Assembly: GCF_014193655.1 (NCBI RefSeq)
Contig: NZ_JACHZQ010000008.1
Location: forward strand, 248,001 to 312,000
Length of the DNA stretch: 64,000 bases
Direction of reading: 5' to 3'
Origin: Rhizobium sp. BK313
GTDB taxonomy: Bacteria; Pseudomonadota; Alphaproteobacteria; Rhizobiales; Rhizobiaceae
In this document: positions 54,355 through 63,514 of the stretch, piece by piece
Position numbering within the stretch: position 1 is the stretch's first letter
How the letters are laid out: every line of letters begins with the position of its first letter
Notes under the pieces: generated by a model
What the model was told of the DNA's origin: nothing
Databases searched by the model: none
The model's input: only the letters and a program-made list of their open reading frames with translations
Made by a program: the position numbers and the translations under genes

Positions 54355-54687
54355 TCAATCCAGGTGGAAGACGCTCTGGAGGAAGCTCCACCACTCCCCT
54401 TGTCGCGCCGTCGCCATCGGCTGCTGACACGGGTCGGTCAGCGAAAGCCAACGCTTCGTCACGTCCTTTGCCCCGAGCGCAGCCATATCAGCCTCGAAGT
54501 CTTTGCCCAGATATTCCCAATAGCCGAAAAGCAGGTTCTCCGGCTCCTTCAGGAAGATGCTGTAATTACGGATATTGGCCGCGGTCAGCGCTGCATTCAT
54601 CTCCGGCCAGGGCGCGGCATGCAGGGCCTTGTATTCGGCGATCTTTTCCGGCTTGAGGCCGATCATCATTCCCATGCGCTTAACCAT
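54355..54687 (-). CDS. L-rhamnose/L-fucose mutarotase family protein
   Basis: A 110-residue RhaM/FucU-like dimeric alpha/beta barrel protein. The motif YKALHAAPWPEMNAALTAANIRNYSIFL with catalytic His23 and the LFGYWEYLG segment fit RhaM. Such enzymes interconvert alpha and beta anomers of 6-deoxy sugars. The start overlaps the ATPase stop by one base (TGATG), and 13 bp later the aldose dehydrogenase gene begins, so the anomer supply would feed the dehydrogenase. Confidence 0.87.
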   Translation of the reverse strand: MVKRMGMMIGLKPEKIAEYKALHAAPWPEMNAALTAANIRNYSIFLKEPENLLFGYWEYLGKDFEADMAALGAKDVTKRWLSLTDPCQQPMATARQGEWWSFLQSVFHLD

Positions 54688-55748
54688 CAGCGAATTCTCG
54701 CTCCGTCCAAGGTGAACAGCCGTGCCTTTTCCATATCGAAGCGCAACATCAAGGCGTCTCCCACGCGGGCTGTAACATCGCGCTTCTCGGCAACGATCGT
54801 CTCGCCGGTGGCCAGCTTGCCGTGAACGAAGGCGGTGCCCCCCAATTTCTCGACAACTTCGGCCATGGCCGGCAGCTCGATTCCATCAGCCTCATCCAGA
54901 TGTTCTGGGCGAATGCCGAGCTGCAGGATGTCGCCCGGCCTCAGTGCCGAGTTCAGCCGCGGGGCTGTGGCCTCGATATCGCCGAAATGCAGCGAGCGGC
55001 CATCGGCGCCAACCTTTGCCTTCAGGAAATTCATTCTGGGTGAGCCGATGAAGCCCGCAACGAAAGCATTGTCCGGGTCCTCGTAAATCTCCATCGGCGG
55101 ACCGACCTGCTCGACGCGCCCTGCCCGCAACACCACGATCTTCTGCGCCAAGGTCATCGCTTCCGTCTGGTCATGGGTGACGTAGATGATGGTGTTGCCG
55201 AGCGACTGGTGCAGCTTGGCGATCTCGACTCGTGTCTGAACGCGCAGTTCCGCATCGAGATTGGAGAGCGGCTCGTCGAACAGAAAGACGTCGGGATTGC
55301 GCACGATCGCGCGGCCGATGGCGACGCGCTGGCGCTGGCCGCCTGAGAGCGCAGCCGGCTTGCGATCGAGCAGCGCTTCGAGCTGCAGGATGGCGGCGGC
55401 GCGCTGGACCTTTTCATCGATTTCCGCCTTCGGACGATGGGCCATGCGCAGACCGAAGCTCATGTTTTCAGCGACGGTCATGTGCGGGTAAAGCGCATAG
55501 GACTGGAAAACCATGGCGACGCCTCGCTGCGAGGGCTCGGTATCGTTCATGCGTTTCCCACCGATGAAAAGGTCGCCAGAGGAAATCTCCTCCAATCCGG
55601 CGATGCTTCGCAGCAAGGTCGATTTTCCGCAGCCGGAGGGACCGACGAAGACGGTGAACTCGCCGCTTTCAATGGTCAGCGATACGTCGTGAAGGACGTC
55701 GACGGCGCCGAACTTCTTGCGGACATTGTCCAATACGATTTGCGACAT
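54687..55748 (-). CDS. sugar ABC transporter ATPase, UgpC/MsmK type
   Basis: A 353-residue CUT1 ATPase. Walker A GPSGCGKST, Q-loop MVFQSYALYPHMTV, signature LSGGQRQRVAIGRAI, Walker B VFLFDEPLSNLDAELRV and VTHDQTEAM are present, followed by a TOBE-type regulatory domain. It begins 14 bp after the permease stop and is coupled to the mutarotase gene. It could additionally serve other CUT1 importers of the cell. Confidence 0.95.
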   Translation of the reverse strand: MSQIVLDNVRKKFGAVDVLHDVSLTIESGEFTVFVGPSGCGKSTLLRSIAGLEEISSGDLFIGGKRMNDTEPSQRGVAMVFQSYALYPHMTVAENMSFGLRMAHRPKAEIDEKVQRAAAILQLEALLDRKPAALSGGQRQRVAIGRAIVRNPDVFLFDEPLSNLDAELRVQTRVEIAKLHQSLGNTIIYVTHDQTEAMTLAQKIVVLRAGRVEQVGPPMEIYEDPDNAFVAGFIGSPRMNFLKAKVGADGRSLHFGDIEATAPRLNSALRPGDILQLGIRPEHLDEADGIELPAMAEVVEKLGGTAFVHGKLATGETIVAEKRDVTARVGDALMLRFDMEKARLFTLDGARIR

Positions 55749-55762
55749 TCAAAGTATCCGTT

Positions 55763-56596
55763 TCAGCCTTTGACAGCGCCGACGGCGATGCCGTTGACGA
55801 TCTGTCTCTGGAAAACCACGTAGATGATGACGATGGGGGCCGCGGCGAGCACGATGCCGGCGGTAAGCAACGGGACATTTGTGGTGTATTCGCCACGCAG
55901 CGCCGCAATGCCGACCATGACCGTACGCTCCTTCTGCAGGACCAGCAGCGAGATCAGCACGTCGTTCCAGCAATAGAGCGTGTTCAGGATGCCAAGCGTA
56001 ATCAGCGCCGGCTTGCCCATCGGCAGCATGACATTCCACCAGATCTGCAGGATGGTCGCTCCGTCCATTCGGGCGGCCTCCACCAGCTCACGCGGCAGGC
56101 GGGAATAGAAGGCGGTCATCATGTAGACACTGAAGGGCAGGAAGAACGCCGTATAGGAGATGATCAGCCCGATGCGGGTATTGACCAGATCGAGCGCGAT
56201 GATCGTCCGATAAAACGGCACCAGCACCACCTGCACCGGGATCATCAGTGAGGCGAGGATCACCATGAACAGGAACCGCCGGAAGGGAAAACGCAGCATG
56301 GCCAGCGCAAAGCCGGCAAGCGAGGAAACGATCAGCAGAATCAGGACCGCACCGCCGGTGGTTATGACGGAGTTGACGAAATAGTCGCTCAGATGCGCCC
56401 GCTGCCAGGCGGTCACAAAATTATCGAAGGTCGGATCGGTCACGAGGCCGAAACGATCGAGGATATAGCCCTTGTTAGTCTTCAGCGCGTTGTTAAGGGA
56501 GAAGAACACCGGATAGACGCAGGAGAGCGCCAGCAGCGTCATCGGCACGCAGGCAATCCAGAGCAGCCTCTTTTCCCGTTTCGCCAAGATGGACAT
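55763..56596 (-). CDS. carbohydrate ABC transporter permease, MalG type
   Basis: A 277-residue inner-membrane permease with the EAA loop ELVEAARMDGATILQIWWNVMLPMGKPA and the C-terminus RQIVNGIAVGAVKG. It is the second permease of a CUT1 importer, with the MalF-type partner encoded 9 bp upstream and the ATPase downstream. Confidence 0.94.
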   Translation of the reverse strand: MSILAKREKRLLWIACVPMTLLALSCVYPVFFSLNNALKTNKGYILDRFGLVTDPTFDNFVTAWQRAHLSDYFVNSVITTGGAVLILLIVSSLAGFALAMLRFPFRRFLFMVILASLMIPVQVVLVPFYRTIIALDLVNTRIGLIISYTAFFLPFSVYMMTAFYSRLPRELVEAARMDGATILQIWWNVMLPMGKPALITLGILNTLYCWNDVLISLLVLQKERTVMVGIAALRGEYTTNVPLLTAGIVLAAAPIVIIYVVFQRQIVNGIAVGAVKG

Positions 56597-56605
56597 ATCA
56601 GCCCC

Positions 56606-57472
56606 TCACAAATTCGCGTTGCGGGACATGATGCGGATTTGCAGGTAGGCGAGACCCGCCATCACCACAAAGAGCACCATGGAAATCGCCGCCGCATAGC
56701 CCGGCTGGTTCATCTTGCCCTGCTCCAGCCAGATCAGGAATTCCGGCAGCGTCGTTGCGGTGCCCGGCCCGCCCGCGGTCAATACGTAGATCAGTCCGAA
56801 CATCGAAGTCAGAACGCCGATCGTCGTCACCACGGCGACGAATTCGATGATCGGCCGCAGCGCCGGGATGATGACGTGAACCCAGATCTGCAGCGGCTTG
56901 GCGCCGTCGAGTCTTGCGGCCTCGATCAGCTCTTTGGAGACGGTGGAAAGGCCGGCCATGAAGATCAACAGGCTCATGCCGAACGTTGCCCAGAGCTGCA
57001 CGGCAATCAGGCTGCCGAGTGCGGTGGCACCGTTGCCGAGCCAATCGACGGGAATCAGGCCAATTGCCTTGAGGAAGGCATTGAGGCTGCCGTCGAAGCG
57101 CAGCACGACGTTGAAGATCGAACCGATGATGACGGTCGAAAGAACGGCAGGGAAGAAATAGACGGCACGGAAAATTTTCCCGCCCGGTACGCCCTGATGG
57201 ATGAGGATCGCAAGCAGCAGCGGCAACATTACCCAGATCGGCAGCGTGGCGATCAGGATCAGTGTATTTTCGATGCTGTCGCGAAAGGCCGGATCGTTGG
57301 CGACGGCAACATAATTGTCGATGCCGACGAAGGCGGATTTGCCGAAGCCGTCGGAATTGGTGAAGGAAAGGACGAAACCCCAGGCCAGCGGAAATATACG
57401 GAAGAGGCCGACAAGCACGATCGCCGGCAGCACGAACAACAGGCCGATCCGTCTTTCTGCCTTGCTTCCCAC
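56606..57472 (-). CDS. carbohydrate ABC transporter permease, MalF type
   Basis: A 288-residue inner-membrane permease starting at a GTG preceded by AAGGAAA. The hydrophobic lead RIGLLFVLPAIVLVGLFRIFPLAW, the FVGIDNYVAV segment and the EAA loop ELIEAARLDGAKPLQIWVHVIIPALRP are typical. The 71-bp gap to the binding-protein gene contains only a weak stem-loop (GACAG/CTGTC), unlike the other importer operons here. Confidence 0.93.
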   Translation of the reverse strand: MGSKAERRIGLLFVLPAIVLVGLFRIFPLAWGFVLSFTNSDGFGKSAFVGIDNYVAVANDPAFRDSIENTLILIATLPIWVMLPLLLAILIHQGVPGGKIFRAVYFFPAVLSTVIIGSIFNVVLRFDGSLNAFLKAIGLIPVDWLGNGATALGSLIAVQLWATFGMSLLIFMAGLSTVSKELIEAARLDGAKPLQIWVHVIIPALRPIIEFVAVVTTIGVLTSMFGLIYVLTAGGPGTATTLPEFLIWLEQGKMNQPGYAAAISMVLFVVMAGLAYLQIRIMSRNANL

Positions 57473-57543
57473 TTGAATATTTCCTTCTCAAGACAGCCGA
57501 GCCGAGACGTCTGTCCCGGACGGCCGGTCATTCCATCCTGTGG

Positions 57544-58806
57544 CTATTTCCGCGCATCCGCCTGTACGGCATCCATGCGGGCCGCGGCAGCGTCAACGGT
57601 TGCGTCGCCGTTCAGCAGCAGTTGGCTCTGGCGATGCCATTCTTCCAGCTCCTTGGCGGTGGCGTTGGCATGGGCCGTCGGCACACCGTAGGTCTTTAGC
57701 CAGCCGAGAATGGACTTGGCGGCCTGACTCTCCACCTTTGTCGTATCGACCCCGGTGTTGGAGGCTATTGCGCCGGTGTCGCTGAAGAAAATCTGCATCG
57801 GCGCCGGCGATGCCAGTTCCCTGGCGAATTCGAGGGCAAGGTCTGCATTCGCCGAGGCCTTGTTGATGCCGTAACCGATGCCGCCGGAAACCGGCAACAT
57901 CGGATCGCCTTCCTTCTTGTCGGCGGCAACGGTCGGCGAAGGCATCCGGAAGACGCCATCATTGTCAGCGCCAAGGAAATCGTCGAACTGCTTCCAATGC
58001 GCCACATCCGAAATCAGGCCGATGGTATTGGCCGCCTCGCCGCGCATGAAACTTTCATATTCGTCCATGAATTTGGTAGTCGAGTTCGGCCCGTCCTGGA
58101 ACCAGCCGGCCTTGTTGGCATCGACCCAGCTCTGCAGGATGGCTTTTACCTGCGGGCTCGACCATTTCAGTTTGCCGTCGGCGAAATCCTGCTGCTGCTG
58201 AGCCGTCCATTGATTGGCGGCCATTTCCGAGAACCAGAATTCGGCGCCGTAACCTTCCTTGTTGCCCATCGAGAAACAGGGAACCGCCCCCTTCGCCTTG
58301 ATCGCTGCGCAGACCTTCGTCAGGTCGGCCCAAGTCTTCGGAGGGTTCTCAGGGTCGAGGCCGGCGTCCTTGTAAAGCTTCTTGTTGTAATAGATGACGA
58401 AGCCCTGGATCGACAGCGGAATGGCATAGATGCCGCCATCGGCACCGGTAAATTCCGGCCAGCCGACCACCGTCTTCTCTAGATCGGCCACCTTGTCGTT
58501 GAGCTTCAACAGCGCCGGGATGCGGGCCTTGGCTTGCGCGCCGCCGTTCATGAGAAAAAGGTCGGGGCCGGCATTGGAGGACAGCGCCGTGCCGAGCAGC
58601 GTGTAATATTGATCGAGCGGCTGCATCACATATTTGATGGTTACGCCGGAATGAGCCGCTTCGAAATCGGTCTTGGCCTTCTCATAATAGGCAGCAGCAG
58701 CCGGGTCGCCGGACTTCCAGTCCCAGACGGTGATTTCCTGCGCCATGACGGGTGCAGCGACCAGGACCGTCCCGGCCAAGAGCATAGCGGAAAACGTGTT
58801 AAACAT
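57544..58806 (-). CDS. extracellular sugar-binding protein of a CUT1 importer
   Basis: A 420-residue family-1 solute-binding protein. The signal peptide is MFNTFSAMLLAGTVLVAAPVMA. The mature protein has GDPAAAAYYEKAKTDFEAAH, GPDLFLMNGGAQAKAR, YAIPLSIQGFVIYYNKKLY and GYGINKASANADLALEFARELA, all usual for sugar-binding proteins. A GGGAGGAA site precedes the ATG. It starts 46 bp after the dehydratase gene stop, so dehydratase and importer are likely one transcript. Confidence 0.93.
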   Translation of the reverse strand: MFNTFSAMLLAGTVLVAAPVMAQEITVWDWKSGDPAAAAYYEKAKTDFEAAHSGVTIKYVMQPLDQYYTLLGTALSSNAGPDLFLMNGGAQAKARIPALLKLNDKVADLEKTVVGWPEFTGADGGIYAIPLSIQGFVIYYNKKLYKDAGLDPENPPKTWADLTKVCAAIKAKGAVPCFSMGNKEGYGAEFWFSEMAANQWTAQQQQDFADGKLKWSSPQVKAILQSWVDANKAGWFQDGPNSTTKFMDEYESFMRGEAANTIGLISDVAHWKQFDDFLGADNDGVFRMPSPTVAADKKEGDPMLPVSGGIGYGINKASANADLALEFARELASPAPMQIFFSDTGAIASNTGVDTTKVESQAAKSILGWLKTYGVPTAHANATAKELEEWHRQSQLLLNGDATVDAAAARMDAVQADARK

Positions 58807-58852
58807 CTCAGTTCCTCCCAGAGACTGATGGCGAGCCCTGCGGCCCGGAAAT

Positions 58853-59995
58853 TTATTTCGTCAGATCAAGACGCGGATTGGCGGGTGCTGCACCCAGCTG
58901 GTCGCGCGGCAAAAGCTTCGGCCGCGACCAATCGCGCCGTGCGGTTTCACTTAAAACAAGGCCATGCCCCGGCCGGTCGGGCGCATAGGCATACCCATCG
59001 CGAATTTCGACGGGTTCATCGACCAGATGATCGAAATTCTGGAAGGAGTACTCCAACCATTCGACTTCCGGCAGGGCCACGGCCATGTGCACACCAACCT
59101 CAAGGAAGGTGTTGCCGAGGCTGACCGGTATGCCCATGTCCGCCGCCAGCCAGCCGATGCGCATCACATCCGATACCTGACCATGGACATTGAGAATATC
59201 GGTGCCGTGCGCTTCGAGCAGCAAACGCTTGCCCTGCAGGTCGAGATATTCGCCGGAGTTGATCTGCGTCCAGGGCGCTGCGTGCCGCAGCGTGCGCAGG
59301 CCTTCGTAATCGTGCCGCAGGATCGGGTCTTCGACCCAAAGGAGATCATGGCCGGCCCGGCGGATCGCCTCAAGCTTCATCAGCGCTTCCTTCGACGACC
59401 AGCCTTCATTGGCGTCGATCATCACCTCGGAGCCGGCGGGCACCACCTGCTTCAACAGCGTCAGGCGATGCAGGTCGCGTTCGAAATCGGCATGGCCGAC
59501 CTTGATCTTGAAGGCGCGATAGCCGATTGCGGCGGCATGGGCAAAAAGCGCCTGATAGTCCTCATCGGACAGATGGAAATCGAGGCCACTGGCATAGGCC
59601 TTGACCCGATTGCGGCGACTTCCGAGCAGGGTGTGCAGCGGCAGTCCAACCTCCTTCGCAGCCAGATCCCAGAGTGCCACCTGCAGCGCCTCATGGAAAG
59701 GCAGCGACGTTGCCCGCTGATTGCCGCCACGCGGGCGATTGACCCGATGCACTAGCGCAATCGCCTTCTGTCCTTCAAGGCCCGGCCAAACCTCCGTCGC
59801 GAAGACGCGCTCGATCTCGGTCTGGTCCGGCAAAGGCGAAAAAAGCGTCTGGATAAAACCGAGCCCGACCTGGCCGCTATCGGAAACCAATTCCAGCGCT
59901 GCTACATTCGCGTCGTCGGCGCGTACCTGGCTGTCGCCGATGACGCGATCGCGGGCGAATTGGAATCGGGTGATGCGAAAAGCTACAATGCTCAT
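58853..59995 (-). CDS. mandelate racemase/muconate lactonizing enzyme family protein (sugar-acid dehydratase-like)
   Basis: A 380-residue enolase-superfamily enzyme. It has the KxK base pair Lys163-x-Lys165 (FKIKVG), and the metal ligands Asp194 (VMIDANEGW), Glu222 (LLWVEDPI) and Glu249 (INSGEYL). A conserved His-Asp dyad as in mandelate racemase is not obvious. The open frame extends upstream, but ATG 59995 gives the usual length. Acid-sugar dehydration in the same pathway as the aldose dehydrogenase is the best guess. It is the first gene of the operon and divergent from a GntR gene. Confidence 0.85.
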   Translation of the reverse strand: MSIVAFRITRFQFARDRVIGDSQVRADDANVAALELVSDSGQVGLGFIQTLFSPLPDQTEIERVFATEVWPGLEGQKAIALVHRVNRPRGGNQRATSLPFHEALQVALWDLAAKEVGLPLHTLLGSRRNRVKAYASGLDFHLSDEDYQALFAHAAAIGYRAFKIKVGHADFERDLHRLTLLKQVVPAGSEVMIDANEGWSSKEALMKLEAIRRAGHDLLWVEDPILRHDYEGLRTLRHAAPWTQINSGEYLDLQGKRLLLEAHGTDILNVHGQVSDVMRIGWLAADMGIPVSLGNTFLEVGVHMAVALPEVEWLEYSFQNFDHLVDEPVEIRDGYAYAPDRPGHGLVLSETARRDWSRPKLLPRDQLGAAPANPRLDLTK

Positions 59996-60026
59996 GAGGA
60001 TTGGACTTTGATCGATTAAAATGTTT

Positions 60027-60042
60027 ATCTGATCTATCAGAT
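60027..60042. promoter_or_regulatory. perfect GntR-type palindrome in the divergent promoter
   Basis: ATCTGATCTATCAGAT has 7-bp perfect inverted arms with a 2-bp centre. It lies between the dehydratase start (59995) and the GntR start (60055), where a repressor would control both genes. The size and TGAT/ATCA half-sites fit FadR-subfamily operators. Confidence 0.7.
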
Positions 60043-60054
60043 GTGCAATGTAAT

Positions 60055-60771
60055 ATGGCAAGCGCGAGAACAGTGCAAGTGGCGAAGAGAACAAAAAATA
60101 GCAATCGATCCGAGGATGCGGCGCCGGCACGGCGCCTGAGCGACGAGGCCTATGAGCGGATATTGGAGGCGTTGTTCGAGCGCAGGGTGCCGGCCGGCGC
60201 CTTCGTGTCGCAGAGCGAACTCTCTGAGATCGTTGACGTTCCTGTCGCCCCCCTGCGCGATGCATTGCGCATGCTGGAAGCCGAAGGCATTCTGAAGATC
60301 CATCCGCGGTCGGGTATCCAGTTCGTGCGGCCCGGCTTGGAGCTGACGCGCTCAACATATCAGTTCCGCTCCATCCTCGAGCGTGCCGCCATCCAGATTT
60401 TCGCCGAGCAGGGCGACGAGGCGGAAATCGACGCGATCCATGACCGCCACACAGCCCTGATCGCCACGATCGAAAAAGATGGGCTGAGGCCCGAGCAGTT
60501 TAAGGAAGTGGAGGCGCTGGAGCGGATGCTGCACAATGCGGTCATCGCCAGCCTGCGCAATCCGCTGATCGAGACGAGCTACCGTCGCATGCACAACTAT
60601 CTCCGCCTGCTGCGGCTCGACCGCAAGCTCACCGCGCCGGTGGTTCTGCGCACGCTCCGCGAACATCTCGACATCCTCCTCGCCTGCAAAGCGCGCGACG
60701 CAGAAGCTGCCAAGGCGGCGCTGGATGCCCATTTCCAGGCCGCCATGCAACGCAGCCTCGGCTTCATCTGA
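60055..60771 (+). CDS. GntR family regulator, FadR/FCD subfamily
   Basis: A 238-residue regulator from ATG 60055. The frame is open back to a TTG at 60001, but that would place the operator palindrome inside the gene. The winged helix-turn-helix region (LSDEAYERILEALFERRVPAGAFVSQSELSEIVDVPVAPLRDALRMLEAEGIL) is followed by an FCD domain with EVEALERMLHNAVIASLRNPLIE and LREHLDILLACKARDAEAAKAAL. It most likely represses the divergent dehydratase/importer operon until a sugar-acid ligand binds. Confidence 0.9.
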   Translation: MASARTVQVAKRTKNSNRSEDAAPARRLSDEAYERILEALFERRVPAGAFVSQSELSEIVDVPVAPLRDALRMLEAEGILKIHPRSGIQFVRPGLELTRSTYQFRSILERAAIQIFAEQGDEAEIDAIHDRHTALIATIEKDGLRPEQFKEVEALERMLHNAVIASLRNPLIETSYRRMHNYLRLLRLDRKLTAPVVLRTLREHLDILLACKARDAEAAKAALDAHFQAAMQRSLGFI

Positions 60772-60834
60772 GTGATTGAGCATGACCTCATTCGACAACC
60801 GCTTCGCAGCTTTCGGGATCACACCTCATGGCGA

Positions 60835-61608
60835 TCAATGCATCACCCAACCACCATCGACGTTCAGCGTCTGGCCGGTCACAAAGGAGGCTGCGTCCGA
60901 GGCGAAGAACATCAGCGCATTGGCAATGTCTTCAGGACGGCCGCGCCGCTTGAGTGCCTGATGCTCGAGCACAAAGCGTGTATAGCCTTCGGGATCCGGG
61001 TGGATTTTCTCGGCATCGGTCGGGAAGGCACCGGGTGAGACCGCATTGACGGTGATGCCATAGGCGCCGAATTCTCTTGCCCAGGCCCGCGTCAGCCCGA
61101 TCAGCGCTCCCTTCGACTGCACATAGGGCGACAGATTGGCCCAACCGCCATAAGCAGTGACGCTCGCGACATTGATAATGCGGCCCCAGCCTTTGGCTCG
61201 CATATGCGGCAGGGCGACCTGCACGCAGATGATGCCGGCATCGACATTGACGCGCTGCACGGCCTGGTGTTCCTCGATCGTATAGTCCTCGAAGGGCTTG
61301 GAGGGGTAGATCGCCGCGTTGTTGATGACGACATCAAAACCGCCGACCTCCGCCGAGATCGCCTCCAACTGAAGACGCAGATGCGCGAGATCGGAAAGGT
61401 CGAGCGCTTTCACGACCAACCCCTTCAAACCTTCCTTCTCGGCCAGAGCCATCAGATTGGCGATCTTCTTGGGATCGTTGTCGATCGCCACGACGGGAGC
61501 GCCGGCGCGTAGGAAGTTCAGTGTGGTCTCTGTGCCGAGTCCGCCGGCCGCTCCGGTATAGAGAATAGTCTTGTTCGCGACGGAAATCATTGCCGCCATC
61601 TCCGTCAT
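60835..61608 (-). CDS. short-chain dehydrogenase/reductase
   Basis: A 257-residue classical SDR. The NAD(P)-binding TGAAGGLG is at residues 18-25, NNAAIYPS holds the structural Asn, and SPYVQSKGALIGLTRA holds the YxxxK pair; the C-terminus FVTGQTLNVDGGWVMH is standard. The start overlaps the stop of the DUF4432 gene by four bases. It could oxidise or reduce a sugar or a 2-keto-3-deoxy sugar acid of the neighbouring pathway, for example as in L-fucose or L-rhamnose degradation; this is inference. Confidence 0.9.
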   Translation of the reverse strand: MTEMAAMISVANKTILYTGAAGGLGTETTLNFLRAGAPVVAIDNDPKKIANLMALAEKEGLKGLVVKALDLSDLAHLRLQLEAISAEVGGFDVVINNAAIYPSKPFEDYTIEEHQAVQRVNVDAGIICVQVALPHMRAKGWGRIINVASVTAYGGWANLSPYVQSKGALIGLTRAWAREFGAYGITVNAVSPGAFPTDAEKIHPDPEGYTRFVLEHQALKRRGRPEDIANALMFFASDAASFVTGQTLNVDGGWVMH

Positions 61609-62789
61609 GAACGCCCGCCGATCGGCAGATGGTTGCCCGAGGGTTCAGGAAAATCTTCGGAAGGCTGTTTTGCGAGACCGGCAATCCGCTTCTCGCTTGC
61701 CGCAATCGCCGCCGTGTCGGGAAGGATGCGGAAGGTGCTGTTGTAGCGGCGCTCTTCGCCATGCTCCAGCCAGATCAACTCGCCGCGCTCGCGGGCGGCA
61801 CCATGGCCGAGCACATGGTTGGTCGAGGGCTCGATGCCAACGGCGTATTGTCCGGCCTGCAGGTTCTGCCATTCATACATGCAGGGAAACTGGTCCTTGC
61901 GCGTCACCACTTCGAAGCCGATGCCCAGGCGATCGTTGACCAGCGCCACCGGCACCTCACCGTTCGTATCGGCCGCCATTTCGTGCTGCCAGACCTGCTC
62001 GTGGAAATTCATCTTCGGCGCCGGCATGCTGCGGTAACCGACGCCCTGCTTGCGATAGTTTTCACCGGCATGCGCGGCCCAGACGACGTCCTTGATCGGC
62101 GCGAGATAACGCGAGCCCTCTGCCAGCACTGGATGACCGGCATTGATATGATAACAATACATATGCGGCGTCCGGTAGAAGCCGCGATTGACCACCCGGT
62201 CGGTGAGCTTGATATCGTTGCTGCCCATCTTGATCTCGATGCGCCGCACGAGTTCAAGATGTTCGCCGAAGACGGTGCCCTGCGACACAATTCCCTCGCA
62301 CCAGAGAAAACAGTCATCTCCCTCCCAGCGCTCGCCGTAGCCCGAAAGCTTACCGGGGATCGTGCCTATGCGGCCGTGGATCGAATGGCTGACGGTCTTC
62401 TTCGGACCGTAGACGTAATGATCGGCCGGCTCGTCATACATGAAGAGGATATGGTCGAGACCGCACGTTACCATCAAGCCGGAGAAGGAGCGCAGCCAGG
62501 CAAGCCCACCCTCGCCCTCATATTCGGCGAGGCCCGGATGCTTGAATCCCGCCGGAGAGTGCCAGCCGATCGCCATGCCGCGATAGTCGCAATCGGCGAT
62601 ATCGAAGGCCCGGTCGATCAGTACGGTGAAGCGCAGGCCGGTGCCGCTGTGGAACTCAAGCATGCGAATACCGCGCTCGACGCCATCGCCGAGCGTCATC
62701 AGCCGCACGCCGGCAAATTGCGATAGCGCCCCGGCACTGGCAGCAATGTCGCGGCGCGATTTCGTCCCTCCGTATAAGTCGACCATCAT
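61605..62789 (-). CDS. DUF4432 aldose 1-epimerase-like protein
   Basis: A 394-residue protein of the galactose-mutarotase-like fold. Segments FTVLIDRAFDIADCDYRGMAIGWHSPAG, FSGLMVTCGLDHI, SIHGRIGTIPGK and FYRTPHMYCYHINAGHPVL are typical of DUF4432, with His residues at the expected catalytic places. Members are thought to epimerise or bind sugars. It is coupled to the SDR gene and probably works in the same sugar pathway. Confidence 0.85.
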   Translation of the reverse strand: MMVDLYGGTKSRRDIAASAGALSQFAGVRLMTLGDGVERGIRMLEFHSGTGLRFTVLIDRAFDIADCDYRGMAIGWHSPAGFKHPGLAEYEGEGGLAWLRSFSGLMVTCGLDHILFMYDEPADHYVYGPKKTVSHSIHGRIGTIPGKLSGYGERWEGDDCFLWCEGIVSQGTVFGEHLELVRRIEIKMGSNDIKLTDRVVNRGFYRTPHMYCYHINAGHPVLAEGSRYLAPIKDVVWAAHAGENYRKQGVGYRSMPAPKMNFHEQVWQHEMAADTNGEVPVALVNDRLGIGFEVVTRKDQFPCMYEWQNLQAGQYAVGIEPSTNHVLGHGAARERGELIWLEHGEERRYNSTFRILPDTAAIAASEKRIAGLAKQPSEDFPEPSGNHLPIGGRS

Positions 62790-62852
62790 GTCATCCCGTC
62801 TTTCGGTATTGTAGGAGACGGCCGGGCCAATAAAAACCCGGCCGCGATATCA

Positions 62853-63514
62853 TCAAAGACCTAGAGCGCGCAGTTTGCCGTCGAGGAATTTCTTGGCGCG
62901 CGGCACATCCGATTCATCAAGATGCTCGATGATCATGGGGATATTCGGATGCTTCTGTGCCAAGCGCTTCAGGTAGAGATCGTAATTCAGTGCCCCGAGG
63001 CCAGGCGCCGGCAGCCGCCAGTTTCCGTGAGATCGCCCAGCCGGTTCCACTCGACGGCGTAGATGTCGAAAGACCCGCCCTTGGTGGAAATGTCCTGCAT
63101 CGTCTTGGTGAATTCCTGGCCATTGGGCACGCCGACGATGTCCAGCGTGATGCCGGTTTCCTTCTCCCACAGCTCCTTGATCGACGGCGCCCCTGCCGGG
63201 AATGGCTTGGTCAACTGCCCGATCGAACCATCGGAAAGGCCGAGGACGATCTTGGCCGGCGCCTTGCCGGCACCCTTCATTTCCTTGATCGCCTCGATCG
63301 CGCGGCCTTCCGGCGTGTCCGGCCCGTACTGATAGCGCTCGGCGCCATCGAAGCCCGTCGGGCCGCCGATCATGCCGGGCGCCAGAGCATCGCCAGCATA
63401 GGCACGGCCGGGGCGAATGAATTGCGGGGCGATGCCCGCGGCGGCAGTCAGGGCAAGCGCCCGGCCACCGGTCGCCAACAAGTCGCGGCGCGACATGCGA
63501 AACAGATTTGACAT
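62853..63514 (-). pseudogene. binding-protein gene fused out of frame to a sugar isomerase tail by deletion
   Basis: The 5' part (63514 to about 63025) encodes 165-170 residues of a Tat-type solute-binding protein (SRRDLLATGGRALALTAA, then PGMIGGPTGFDGAERYQYG and FDIYAVEWNRLGDLTETGG). The frame then changes to other text and stops at 62987. In the next frame the 3' part reads LPAPGLGALNYDLYLKRLAQ and IPMIIEHLDESDVPRAKKFL, the C-terminus of a xylose-isomerase-like TIM-barrel protein, up to 62853. The missing middle implies a deletion with its scar near 63020. GGGAGGG lies before the ATG, so a truncated product could be made, but not a working importer subunit. Confidence 0.75.

Noticed and set aside
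56393..57691. 432-codon plus-strand ORF
   Set aside because: Antisense to the permease and binding-protein genes, which have clear families. High-GC antisense ORFs are common here.
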